Origin: Halalkalicoccus sp. NIPERK01
Lineage (GTDB): Archaea > Halobacteriota > Halobacteria > Halobacteriales > Halalkalicoccaceae
Reading direction: 5' to 3'
Assembly: GCF_030287405.1 (NCBI RefSeq)
Contig: NZ_JASVVV010000006.1
Span: 62,001 to 126,000 of the forward strand
DNA: 64,000 nucleotides
Position numbers and translations under genes: made by a program. This document shows, piece by piece, positions 26,419-35,317 of this stretch (the stretch's first letter is position 1; each line of letters begins with the position of its first letter). The notes beneath the pieces are model-generated. The model was not told the DNA's origin. It saw only the letters and a list, made by a program, of their open reading frames with translations, and ran no database searches.

Positions 26419-26696
26419 TTACGTGCCGTCGACGCCCCAAGGTCGTGATCGGTCGTGACGTCGGTCTCATCGTCGCCATCGTAGCCGTCGAAGTCGCGGA
26501 ACGTGTCGCTGCGCTGCTGGACGACCTGCACACGGAGCGTGCCGTCGTCCTCGATCTGCCAGCGGAGTGTGTCTCCGTCGTCGGTATCGAGCTTCCGGCG
26601 GATACGGACGGGAATGGTCGCCTGATTCCCCGACACGTTGCTCTCGCAGCCAACGCCCTCCCTACGCATCCAGGAGAGACGGAGCGCACCCGTCAT
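26419..26696 (-). pseudogene. AbrB/SpoVT-like antitoxin with C-terminal frameshift
   Basis: The DNA-binding core VSGNQATIPVRIRRKLDTDD, then GDTLRWQIEDDGTLRVQVVQ, is the swapped-hairpin AbrB domain of haloarchaeal VapB proteins. Near the end the reading frame passes TTDHDLGAST and runs on into the toxin gene. A one-base shift would restore an ending WGVDGT followed by TAA at 26419-26421, directly before the toxin ATG. The tail that contacts the toxin is therefore altered. The N-terminus also reads oddly. Confidence 0.6.
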
Positions 26697-26779
26697 AAGA
26701 GATAGTCTGCACGAACACTACTGGTGGCCCGACAACGTGCAATAGTTATGACGGTTGCTACCGTTCAACTCCAGTATTC

Positions 26780-27103
26780 ATGGTCGACGAACGCGGGGGA
26801 AGGGAGGAAACTGTGAGGGAACAGGGCGAACTCACCATGACACCCGAGAAGCTCACGCAGTTGCTCGACCTCCTTGGGGAATTAGAGACCGACATCGATC
26901 AGGTCCGAACGAGCCTCAAACGAGCGAAAGAACGCAACGATGAAGACATCCAGGAGATCTCCAATGCGAGAGGAATGTTCTCGACCCCGTATAGCTCTCG
27001 GGCGATCGTTCAAGGGGGGCGAGCTGAAGACGGTGTGATTGCGATCCGCTACTTCATCGACGAGGTGTACGACATCAACCGTGACGACTCTGCGACACCG
27101 TAA
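26780..27103 (+). CDS. Small hypothetical protein with coiled-coil character
   Basis: The protein has 107 residues from 26780, or 88 from the second ATG at 26837 (MTPEKLTQLLDLLGEL), which I consider at least as likely. The first half is a heptad-like helix (LLDLLGELETDIDQVRTSL). The second half has a GVIAIRYFIDEVYDIN segment. Acidic and haloarchaeal in composition, but no family is recognised. It stands alone beside the broken toxin-antitoxin pair. Confidence 0.5.
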   Translation: MVDERGGREETVREQGELTMTPEKLTQLLDLLGELETDIDQVRTSLKRAKERNDEDIQEISNARGMFSTPYSSRAIVQGGRAEDGVIAIRYFIDEVYDINRDDSATP

Positions 27104-27634
27104 TAGCACCTTCGATCTATAGAACGGATATTTCTGTTTATAATAACGTGAATAGAATACGATTCGGTTCAATTTATAGATATTAGACCGAGATCCATAC
27201 TCTCTACAGGTGCGATGTGGGAAGAAATCATCCGATTGGGCATAAATATGGCTAAATGTTTATAATCTAATTCGTTGAACCGGTAGTTGTCATTACGACC
27301 CGAATAGAAGTTGAAGAGGGATAGAACTGTTCGTTCAGGACTGGGGATCGGGGTCTCCGTTCGTGTTTATTCACGGGTGGCCACTGAGCCACAGGATGTT
27401 CGATGGTACTGTCGGTGAGATCCATCGGAGATTCATTAACTGCACCTCAGTCACTGACTGCAATAACACCACTAGTTGCCTATATTACCATAGATATTGA
27501 AGTTCTTTATTGGAGGAAATAGCGTATGGAAATCACGACCACCCGTGCTCTCGCGCCGGAACAGGCAGAGACACGATCATGAGCAAGCGACACTTCACGC
27601 AGGATCAAAGCGGTCCTGACCATCAGAGGCGTCA
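27104..27634. other. A/T-rich region with an alpha/beta-hydrolase fragment
   Basis: 27110-27300 is A/T-rich and holds nothing recognisable. From 27298 to about 27408 is the start of an alpha/beta hydrolase of the haloperoxidase kind (listed separately). After that no coding signal is seen until a possible 19-codon reading at 27579-27638, whose stop overlaps the next start. Confidence 0.4.
27298..27408 (+). pseudogene. Alpha/beta hydrolase N-terminal fragment
   Basis: The reading RIEVEEG, then a one-base shift, then IELFVQDWGSGSPFVFIHGW and PLSHRMF is the first 35 or so residues of an alpha/beta hydrolase; FIHGW is the oxyanion-hole motif. The gene ends abruptly after MFD, with no nucleophile elbow. 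It is both frameshifted and truncated. Confidence 0.6.
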
Positions 27635-27976
27635 ATGACCGCTCAGGTGCAACGGTCGCCAACGCGCTCCGTGCTTCGGAGGCGCCACGTCGAACCCGGT
27701 AGCTGGGTGACACTCGAGCAGTTCTGGAACGCACAAGGAACGGCGTTCTTCCGGGCGCCGGAGAACGCGCGGATCAGGGTCCGCTACGGTGTCGGCTGGT
27801 TCGGTAATTCCCGCCAAGAGCAGACGCTAGACGGGAGGAACTACAAGCGGCTGTCAGTCGGGAAGGCAGGGATGATGCGCGCACGAATGCAGATCGAAGT
27901 CCGCAGGCCCAGCGATGTCACCTATGAGGTCCACGGCGGGGGCGTCGCCGTCGATTTCCCGGAGCGACGGTTCTGA
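27635..27976 (+). CDS. Basic hypothetical protein upstream of the SGNH hydrolase
   Basis: The protein has 113 residues. Unlike its haloarchaeal surroundings it is basic (many Arg) rather than acidic, which suggests transfer from a non-halophilic source or secretion. The middle, RIRVRYGVGWFGNSRQEQTL, and the end, PSDVTYEVHGGGVAVDFPE, look like one compact beta domain. The SGNH hydrolase gene starts 20 bases downstream and shares the basic composition. Not recognised. Confidence 0.6.
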   Translation: MTAQVQRSPTRSVLRRRHVEPGSWVTLEQFWNAQGTAFFRAPENARIRVRYGVGWFGNSRQEQTLDGRNYKRLSVGKAGMMRARMQIEVRRPSDVTYEVHGGGVAVDFPERRF

Positions 27977-27995
27977 ACGAAAAAGAGTATTAATC

Positions 27996-29663
27996 ATGAC
28001 TAACGAACGAAACGCACGCGCGGCGGATTCCTCGAAGCTGTGGGCTCGCATACAGGCGATCCCGCAGAGTCGTTTCCCGCGAAACGCCGACTACGATCGA
28101 ACCGCCCACGCCTACAAGAAGTCCTACGTGCGGCCCACTGCGTATCCGATAGCGGTGAGCGCCTGTACCGGCCTGATTCCCACACCACCCATCGACCGTC
28201 CTCGCGACCCAGGGCGCGGTGACGATCCCCCCGACGGGCCGGTACAGCCCCTCGGCCTCGGACATCAGACGCAAGGCGAACTGAAAGTTCCGAGAGAGAT
28301 CGTCGCGTGGCGGTGGAGCCTCGAACAGGTCGGTGGCGGGACCATCGACAGCACCGAGACGTTCGCCACCGCGGGTCCCAATGCCTGCCGGGCGAGACTG
28401 ATCGCGCCCGGTCCGGGCCGGTATCGCGTCCACCTGACCCTGGAGTTGACGACCGGAAAAGAGAGGGCGATGCGGTCGGTGCAGATCCGGCAAGATCGAT
28501 TGGTCGTGTCCGTCGGGGACTCGTATGCGTCGGGGGAAGGGAATCCCGACCGTCCCCGTTCGACCATTCTAGGCAGTTCGCAGATCCCGGATGGGTCTAC
28601 GATCCCGGGGAACACGAAACCGGAATGGGTGGAGCCGAAGGCCCACCGATCGTATCGATCGGGGCCAGCATTCGCCGCCAGGGACTGGGAGGACCGCGCC
28701 GAGGGCGATCTCGTCAGCTTCCTCTCGTTCGCCACCACGGGGGCGGAAATCGAGAAGGGATTGCTCAGACCACAAAAGAACTGGCAAACCGTCGGACAGC
28801 TCGAGGAGGCGAGACGGACGGTCGGCAAGCGACCGATCGACGCGTTGCTGATATCGATCGGCGGCAACGACGTGGGGTTCTCCACCGGCCTGAAGGAACT
28901 CGCCTTCAACATCGCTAAAAGCCGATCCAAGACGGTTGCGGAAACGGAGAAGAAGATCGAAGCGCTCGGGGAACGGTTCGACCGGCTCGTGACGCGGGTC
29001 GACGCCCTCAACCCCAAGCACGTCTTCATTACGGAGTATCCGGTCGCTCACTTCGATCGCAGAGCCGACGGGACCGTCGGGAGCGGCTGTGGGATACTCG
29101 GTGGGATCAGCACGTCCGATGCAAAGGAGATCAAGCGATTGGGCACCCTCCTCAATCGAGCGGTCGAGACGGCTGCAAAGAGACACGGGTGGACGTTCGT
29201 TGACGGTATTGCCGAGGACTTCACTGGGCATGGATACTGCCGGGGCGACGAGAAGTACTTCGTGACGTACTCCGAGTCGACCGAGAATCAGGGCAACATC
29301 AAGGGGACGCTCCACCCGAATGAAAACGGCCACCGTGTCTATGCCGATCAGATTACCGCTGCCCTCCGGCGAGAGGTTCGTACGCGAAGCGAGGACGATA
29401 GTGAGCGCGAGCGGACACCGATCGTCCGTGATCACCGGAAGGACACGGGTGATCGAAGCAAACGCGAGTCGGATCCGATCGTTCGTGACCACCGGACGAA
29501 CCGCTCCGATCGTCGTGACAGGGGATCCGACCCGCGTGTTCGCGACCACCGGACGAACCGTTCCGAGCGACGTGACGACCAACAAGCGAGGAATCGTAAG
29601 CGCAGCGGGGATCGCAACCGTCGAGAGACGGGTGATCGACATGGGAACGTGCGTCGACGGTGA
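27996..29663 (+). CDS. SGNH/GDSL-family hydrolase with basic repeat tail
   Basis: The protein has 555 residues from MTNERNARAAD. The SGNH blocks are visible: block I SVGDSYASGEGN (catalytic Ser, about residue 172), block III SIGGNDVGF (about 290) and block V GTLHPNENGH (about 436, catalytic His). An about 130-residue beta-rich region precedes block I, with WRWSLEQVGGGT like a PKD/Ig module. After residue about 465 there are three tandem 19-residue repeats of the type PIVRDHRTNRSDRRDRGSD, then an Arg/Lys-rich end. The net positive charge is very unusual for a haloarchaeal protein. No signal peptide is seen. It is probably an esterase or lipase. Confidence 0.8.
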   Translation: MTNERNARAADSSKLWARIQAIPQSRFPRNADYDRTAHAYKKSYVRPTAYPIAVSACTGLIPTPPIDRPRDPGRGDDPPDGPVQPLGLGHQTQGELKVPREIVAWRWSLEQVGGGTIDSTETFATAGPNACRARLIAPGPGRYRVHLTLELTTGKERAMRSVQIRQDRLVVSVGDSYASGEGNPDRPRSTILGSSQIPDGSTIPGNTKPEWVEPKAHRSYRSGPAFAARDWEDRAEGDLVSFLSFATTGAEIEKGLLRPQKNWQTVGQLEEARRTVGKRPIDALLISIGGNDVGFSTGLKELAFNIAKSRSKTVAETEKKIEALGERFDRLVTRVDALNPKHVFITEYPVAHFDRRADGTVGSGCGILGGISTSDAKEIKRLGTLLNRAVETAAKRHGWTFVDGIAEDFTGHGYCRGDEKYFVTYSESTENQGNIKGTLHPNENGHRVYADQITAALRREVRTRSEDDSERERTPIVRDHRKDTGDRSKRESDPIVRDHRTNRSDRRDRGSDPRVRDHRTNRSERRDDQQARNRKRSGDRNRRETGDRHGNVRRR

Positions 29664-30139
29664 GAGGGGTACCACAGTCGTAGGCGACGAGAGATGGAAT
29701 CCGGGGACTGAACGGTAGACGTACGCGTGTTCCGGAGGTTCGGGCGGCCCCGTAGAGTCCAGTCCGTGGGCGCCTCGATGGACGGCTCATGACAGGGATG
29801 ACAAGCGTGAAATGGCCGAGTAGGCGCTCTCGGAACTCGACATCGGGCCGTCTAACCACGTCCTCGAAGTCGGCGTCGGCCAGGACGCGGATCGGCTGTC
29901 GGAACGATCGAACGTCTCTAGGACGATGGTCGCGCCAAAACGCGCCGAAACACGGGCTTTGGCACGCCGACCGAGTGCACGCTTTATCCTGCTTGGGGGG
30001 ATACAGACACGTAGTTTCGCTGGATGCGAGTAACTGGACAGTCCCGTCGGTGCGTATATCGGTCGTTTCCCGCTCGAGACGCATCGGGACTGGACGGACC
30101 CGTCGAACCGGAACGCGATCGGGGAGTGCGGACGGCGGT
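29664..30139. other. Region without an intact gene; methyltransferase fragment
   Basis: From about 29789 to 29900 the reading HDRDDKREMAE, a TAG, then ALSELDIGPSNHVLEVGVGQ is the N-terminal part of a class I SAM-dependent methyltransferase (the VLEVGVGQ motif binds SAM). It has an in-frame stop and no C-terminus. The rest (29900-30139) has no gene; a gctttatcc element near 29979 could be an orphan promoter. Confidence 0.45.
29789..29900 (+). pseudogene. SAM-dependent methyltransferase fragment
   Basis: Motif I (VLEVGVGQD) and the preceding KREMAE...LSELDIGPS match the start of UbiE/MenG-like methyltransferases. There is an internal TAG after KREMAE and the frame dissolves about 15 codons after motif I, so this is a short relic. 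Confidence 0.5.
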
Positions 30140-30700
30140 CTACTCGTAGACGCCTTCACGGACCGAGATCACGGGACACCGCACCGATTCGATGATCTCC
30201 TGTGAGACGCTGCCGAACAGCGCCCGCCGAGCCGATGACTGTTTCCGGCCCCCCACCACGACGAAATCGGCGTCGCGGTCCGCAGCCATAGCGGCGACGC
30301 GCTCGGCCGGATCGCCGACCGCGCCCCGGATCTCGTAGGCGATGTCGGCCTCCCCGAGGGCCGTTGCGAAGGTCTGGATGAGCTCCTTTCTGTCGAGGAC
30401 CCGTTCGATCACCTCGGGCCGATCGGCCGTCGTCCGGAAGCGACGCTGGACCCAGTCGGGCACGTCGCCCTCGATCCCCGGGTGGGCGGGCACGCCCTCC
30501 TTGAACCGGGTTTCGAGGAGCGACCGCGTCTCCTCGCCCGCCTCCTCGAGGGCAGCCCGGTACGTCTCCTCGGTGAGGACGTGCGCGATCACGACCGTCG
30601 CCTCCGCTGGAGCAGCGACGTCGATCACCGCCTTGGCGAACGCGTCGATGCGGTGTTCGTCCCGCTCGCCGAGTGCCACCAAAAGCGTGTCCAGTCCCAT
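30140..30700 (-). CDS. Universal stress protein (UspA family)
   Basis: This 186-residue single Usp domain begins MGLDTLLVALGERDEHR and ends with the ATP-binding block VVVGGRKQSSARRALFGSVS (the G-2x-G-9x-G-S pattern) and then CPVISVRE. It is slightly longer than the usual 140-150 because of a helical insertion around residues 60-110. Cytoplasmic; the role in stress or signalling is undefined. It neighbours the hydroxyacyl-CoA dehydrogenase gene, 125 bases apart and in the same orientation. Confidence 0.9.
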   Translation of the reverse strand: MGLDTLLVALGERDEHRIDAFAKAVIDVAAPAEATVVIAHVLTEETYRAALEEAGEETRSLLETRFKEGVPAHPGIEGDVPDWVQRRFRTTADRPEVIERVLDRKELIQTFATALGEADIAYEIRGAVGDPAERVAAMAADRDADFVVVGGRKQSSARRALFGSVSQEIIESVRCPVISVREGVYE

Positions 30701-30825
30701 GCGTCTAGTTGCCCGCCCATCATATTATGTCCTTCCCGGATCGGTCGACGGCACCGGCTCGACGACGTGTCCCACGGGCCGTCCCGTCCGCCGCATCGAA
30801 GAGCTGTAACGGTAAAGACTCCGTC

Positions 30826-31770
30826 TCAGTCGTCACGCTCCCGTGGTGCGCGTCGAATGGTGGACACGCGCTCGTCCCGGTCGGCCGTAATCTCGTCGGG
30901 ATCGCGGTCGTACTCGAAGAAGCCGGCCCCGACCTCGATACCCGTCTTTCCTTCGGCGAGACGGTGCTCGTACGACGGATTGGGTGTCTCACGGTCGCAC
31001 AGATCCGGATAGATGTCCACGGCGCTCGTTCGAAACAACTCGAGTCCGGCGATGTCCACCGTCTCCAACGGACCGATGGCGGTCGTCCGCATGGCGTACC
31101 CGTCACGGATCGCCCGGTTGACGTCCTCAAGGGAGGCAATCCCTTCCTCGACGATGTGGAGACACTCTCGAACCACGGCGTGCTGGATCCGGTTCCAGAC
31201 GAACCCGGGGACGTCGCGCTTCACCAGAACCGGATCGCGATCGACCTGCTGCAGAAAGCTCCGGGTGCGATCGACGGTCCGGTCGCTCGTCCGTTTCCCG
31301 GGAATGACCTCGACCGGACGCAGCAGGTACGGTGGATACCACCAGTGACAGCCGATGATACGGTCGGCCACATCGGATGCCTCGGCAGCGACGTCCGTTA
31401 TTGGCAGCCCAGAGGTGTTGGAAGCGAGGATCGCGTCCTCGTCGGCCTCCGTCGCGAGCCCGGCGAACAGCTCCCGTTTCACACCGAGATCCTCCGCGAT
31501 CGTCTCGAGCACGAGGTCGGACTCCGCAACGGCCTCCTCGCGATCAAGCGTGTAGTCGACGGTCGCGACGTCGGCCTCGAGGTCGAGATCTGCAAGTTCC
31601 CGTTCCACGAGAAACCGGGCGGCGTTCCGGATCCGTTCACGAGCCCGATTGAGGTTCACTTCTCGGTGATCGACGACGGTGACGTCGATCCCGGACCGAA
31701 CGAACTGCACGGCGAAGCCGTGTCCCATGGCGCCCGCACCGACGATCGTCACCTCGTCAAAGGTTCCCAT
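30826..31770 (-). CDS. 3-hydroxyacyl-CoA dehydrogenase family protein
   Basis: The protein has 314 residues. The NAD-binding Rossmann motif is GAGAMGHGFA (residues 11-20). The catalytic region has ILASNTSGLPIT and the His of IGCHWWYPP (about 148), and the C-terminal helical domain has DVPGFVWNRIQHA and a GP-x-E-x-x-D ending. It is a one-domain, short enzyme with no hydratase fusion. Members oxidise 3-hydroxyacyl-CoA or related 3-hydroxyacids, including L-gulonate. HWW-YPP is more like the gulonate/hydroxybutyrate branch, but this is not decisive. Confidence 0.88.
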   Translation of the reverse strand: MGTFDEVTIVGAGAMGHGFAVQFVRSGIDVTVVDHREVNLNRARERIRNAARFLVERELADLDLEADVATVDYTLDREEAVAESDLVLETIAEDLGVKRELFAGLATEADEDAILASNTSGLPITDVAAEASDVADRIIGCHWWYPPYLLRPVEVIPGKRTSDRTVDRTRSFLQQVDRDPVLVKRDVPGFVWNRIQHAVVRECLHIVEEGIASLEDVNRAIRDGYAMRTTAIGPLETVDIAGLELFRTSAVDIYPDLCDRETPNPSYEHRLAEGKTGIEVGAGFFEYDRDPDEITADRDERVSTIRRAPRERDD

Positions 31771-31891
31771 GATCTACGGTGCGATCTTTCGTCGTATAAG
31801 GATTGGTGACATCCCGAAGGAAGAGACGGGAGAAAAACGCAGGAAACGAGGTGTGTGACGGTACGCGGTATCTCCATCCACGAGGTCGACT

Positions 31892-32110
31892 GTGACGCTT
31901 CCACCGATGTGGTTCGATTACATCGACGGCGTACGGACGGTGGCCGACGAGGCGACCTTCGAGCGCGCGCGAACCGGGCTGCTCATCGGACCGAGTTCCG
32001 CTGCCGCATTCGAAATCGCCGACGAGTACAACGTGGAGCGGGAGGCTGTCGTGTTGAGGATGGTGTGTGATAGTGGCGATCGGTATTTCGATGTGTTCAG
32101 CGGGAGCTGA
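31892..32110 (+). pseudogene. Cysteine-synthase-like PLP enzyme C-terminal fragment
   Basis: The reading FERARTGLLIGPSSAAAFEIA, then VVLRMVCDSGDRYFDVF, matches the end of O-acetylserine sulfhydrylase/cystathionine beta-synthase proteins. GSS is the phosphate/PLP-side loop and DSG-[ED]-RY is the C-terminal motif. The N-terminal 230 residues, with the PLP lysine, are missing. It is a relic. Confidence 0.5.
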
Positions 32111-32211
32111 GTACGCTCACCTGTTACTCCTCAGCGTCGTCTCACTGTCTGGGATTACGAACCGTGATTCGTGAGTCGTAGAGACGCCAACTGAATGCAA
32201 GCGCGCCTCAG

Positions 32212-32480
32212 ACGAGGAGTGTCAAGATCAGGACGCCAGCCACGCCGAACTCGGGGTTCCCCATCCAAATCGGGGAGATAACGACGAGAGCGTTGTAGAG
32301 TCGAACGAGAAGTACGAGACAACAGTGGTGACGAGTTCGCCGAACAGACCGGCGAGCGTCCCGATTGGATCGAAGCTACGCGCATTGTTTTCGGCGCTCG
32401 CCCTGCTGTCACCCCGTCGAAATCGCCTGGTGTCCGGGATTCGAGGCCGAGTGCCTGTGCCTTTAGGGGCGATCATCGGT
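32212..32480 (-). pseudogene. Membrane-protein remnant with frameshift
   Basis: In one frame it reads SFDPIGTLAGLFGELVTTVV and SYFSF; after a shift near 32290 it continues YNALVVISPIWMGNPEFGVA and GVLILTLLV then stop. Together they form two membrane segments of a small haloarchaeal membrane protein whose 5' part is Arg/Ser-rich and degraded. There is no known function. Confidence 0.4.
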
Positions 32481-32483
32481 GCC

Positions 32484-34777
32484 TCAGTTAATAGTCAGTA
32501 TCTGATCTGATTCGGCATCGCCCATCGTAATCCGATACTCGCCTGGGAGCACTTGCAGTTCCTCCTGTGAGAACATATCACCCGGGACGGTGGCTAGCGG
32601 AGCAATAGAAGCCTTGACCTTCACGCGCGTAGACTTGCCAGAATCAAGTGACACTCTGTCATAGCCGATCACCTCCTTCATCGGTGAAGGGATCGCGCCG
32701 TGGCGTCGTTCGGCGAATACCGGCACGACATGGTCACCGGGTCGATCGCCCGTGTTCCTCACCCGCACTGAGACGGTGAATTGGTCGCTCGCTGCGTTCT
32801 GCGAGACGGTTGCGGGCGCGATCGAAACGTCATCTTACTCGAACTCGGTGTACGAGAGGCCGTGCCCGAACGGGAAGAGCGGTTCTTGGGATGAACTCGG
32901 GGGGTCCTCACCAGATCCGAAGATCGCCGTGGGGTAGGCGTTATGGACATTGAGGAGCTGTCCCGTCCCTGTTGGCCACGTGAATGGGAGCCGGCCGCCA
33001 GGATTCACCTCGCCAAACACCACGTCTGCAACAGCACTACCTCCTTCAGTGCCCGGCAGATAGCCCATGATCGCGGCCGGTAGACGATCAAATACGTCGC
33101 TCCCCCGCGGTCGACCGGCAAAGAAGACACCAGCATACGGCGTTCCTGCATCCTCAAGCGTTCTGACAAGGCGCTGCTGAGCAGCGGGCAGCGCGAGCGT
33201 ATCAGTGTCACCGTGCTCCTCGGCATACGGTCGCTCCCCAAGCACGACTACAACGGCATCGGCGTCGGACGCAGCCTCGTGCACCGCGTCCTCGTTTTCG
33301 AACTCATCGATGCCTGTTGGCTCATGGACAACTGTCGTTGAATCGGAGACTGCTTCACGGATGCCCTCAAGGGGCGTGATAGCAGGTGGAAGCGTCTCTC
33401 CAACACCCTGCCAACCGAGCGTCCATCCGCCCATCATGTTCGCGACAGAGTCGCCGCTCGGTCCCGTGACCAGCACTGTGTCGACATCGGGATCGAATGG
33501 GAGCGTCCCGTCGTTCTGCAGCAGCGTCATCGAATCCGCTGCGCTATCGTAGGCGAGGTCACGGCCCCGCAGACGACCTCCGCGGCCGTCTCAGGGTCAG
33601 CGTAGGGATCGTCGAACAACCCGAGCGTCTCCTTGAACGCCAATATGTTACTAACAGCGTCGTCGATGCGCTCGGTTGGAACCGCACCGGCCTCAACCAG
33701 ATCCCGAAGGTGCTGCTGGAACGTCTCAACGGAATCCGTCTCCAGCCCTGCGGCGGGTACCATGTACATATCGATGCCTGCGTTGATCCCGAGTCGAACG
33801 GCGTCTTTCACGTCCGCGACGAACTCGTGAACTTCGACCATGCGGTAAAAGTCGTGCCAGTCACTGACGACCATCCCTTCGAATCCAAGCGTGTCACGGA
33901 GGATGTCTTCGAGCAGTTCCTCCGAAGCATGGGCGGGGACGCCATTGACCGATCCACTGTTGACCATCACTGTCTCGGCACCGGCCGAAATGCCCGCATG
34001 AAACGGTGGTAGATGGATGTTCCGGAACGTTCGGTAAGGGAGTAGGGCTGGTGTCCTGTCGTTTCCGTTCCGGGGTTCGGAATAGCCGGCGAAGTGTTTG
34101 AGCGTCGCACCAGCGCACTTGTGCCCATTTTCCGAAGTTTCGTACCCGCGGACTTTCTCCGCAACCATCTGAGCGCAGAGGTATGGGTCCTCGCTGAAGC
34201 CCTCCCAGAACCGACCCCAGCGCGGATCCCGTTGGATGTCGGCAACCGGTGAAAACGTCCATGGGTATCCCGTTGCCCTGAGCGTCGACGCGGTATGCTC
34301 GGCCGTCCGGCGGGCGTACTCTTCGCTCCACGTCGTGCCTAAGCCGTTGTTGTGCGGGAAGATCGTGGCGCCATCGAGGTTATTGTTACCGTGAACGGCG
34401 TCGATGCCGAACACGGGAGGGACATCGTGGGCCTGTGTCTCAATCGCGGTATCGAGTAGTTCGTTGACGTCTTCGGCGAGCTGGCTCGGGTCGTCGGTAG
34501 TCGCGTACATGAGTGACCCGGGCTGGTATGTCTCAAGGAACGACGCTGCGTCATCACCTACTTCGACGGCCGAAACCTGCGTCATCTGGCCGATCTTCTC
34601 CGCCAGACTCATGTCTTCAACCAGTTTCTCTACCTGCTCGCTGGTTTCCTTTTCCCGCATCTATTCCAGCGAGAGGTAACCGCTTAGCGCAGTCGTCAGG
34701 CCTATTCCTCCGGTCGCTGTCAGAACCCGACGCCGTGTCGGATCCACGTCCCCTTCGGTATCCGTCTTCTCGTTCAT
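32484..34777 (-). pseudogene. Secreted GH3 beta-glucosidase with three inactivating lesions
   Basis: The ancestral gene starts at 34777 with a Tat signal (TRRRVLTATGGIGLTTALSG), then meets an in-frame TAG at codon 39. The next ATG (34660) opens 377 codons of the GH3 N-terminal barrel, with GMVVSDWHDF holding the nucleophile Asp. A frameshift near 33570 moves to a second frame carrying the C-terminal alpha-beta domain (SMTLLQNDG, then PFGHGLSY). After YTEFE there is an in-frame TAA (32835-32837), and the fibronectin-like end continues to 32484. Restored, it is about 764 residues. Large parts remain conserved, so decay is recent. Confidence 0.85.
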
Positions 34778-35317
34778 GATGGATTTGTCTAACTACTATG
34801 TGTTAAATATTGACTTATATTGTAAAATATAATATATATCTATTCGGTTGTAAGAATCTCGGTCTGTATTTAGGTGAAACCAGATCGATAAACAACAGTT
34901 ACTTCGATCGAACAGGTGGGGACTTCGGAGACAGTGGCGTAATCACTCAATTCGCTTATTTTGCACAGTCCTTGAGGAAATTGAATGAGATCGCGCTCGT
35001 CACGCGGGGTGCGAGCGAGTGCGATTCGGTGGTGGTCACGCAGTTCGTCCCGGTATTCTTCTGCAGGGATACTATGCGTCCCACCTCAAGGGACAAGAAC
35101 GACTGGATTGGGAGTTTCACATACTGATCGACTCCTGGATCGAGTAGGTAGATCAGCGCCTCACCGTCTGAACTAGTCTCCTTGAGCGCTTTCTCGCCGG
35201 TCCCGGATCCGTAGCGCTGCCAGAGACCCCGGAAGCCTATCATCGGCGGTGATCCGTTCTCAACGACAGGATGGATCGACGGATACCGTATGGTCCAGAT
35301 CCAGTTGATGTAACGGG
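34778..35317. other. Region without an intact gene
   Basis: 34790-34850 is A/T-rich and probably was the promoter of the glucosidase gene. On the minus strand around 34980-35070 a coding-like stretch (AEEYRDELRDHHRIALARTP, then RDERDLI) has acidic haloarchaeal composition but no start and frame breaks on both sides. I cannot name it. Confidence 0.35.

Noticed and set aside
27579-27638. 19-codon reading overlapping the start of the basic protein gene by ATGA
   Set aside because: Could be a leader peptide, but composition is not distinctive and no promoter is evident.
34661-34777. In-frame TAG of the GH3 gene read through as an unusual amino acid
   Set aside because: The same gene also has a frameshift and a TAA, so ordinary decay explains it better than recoding.
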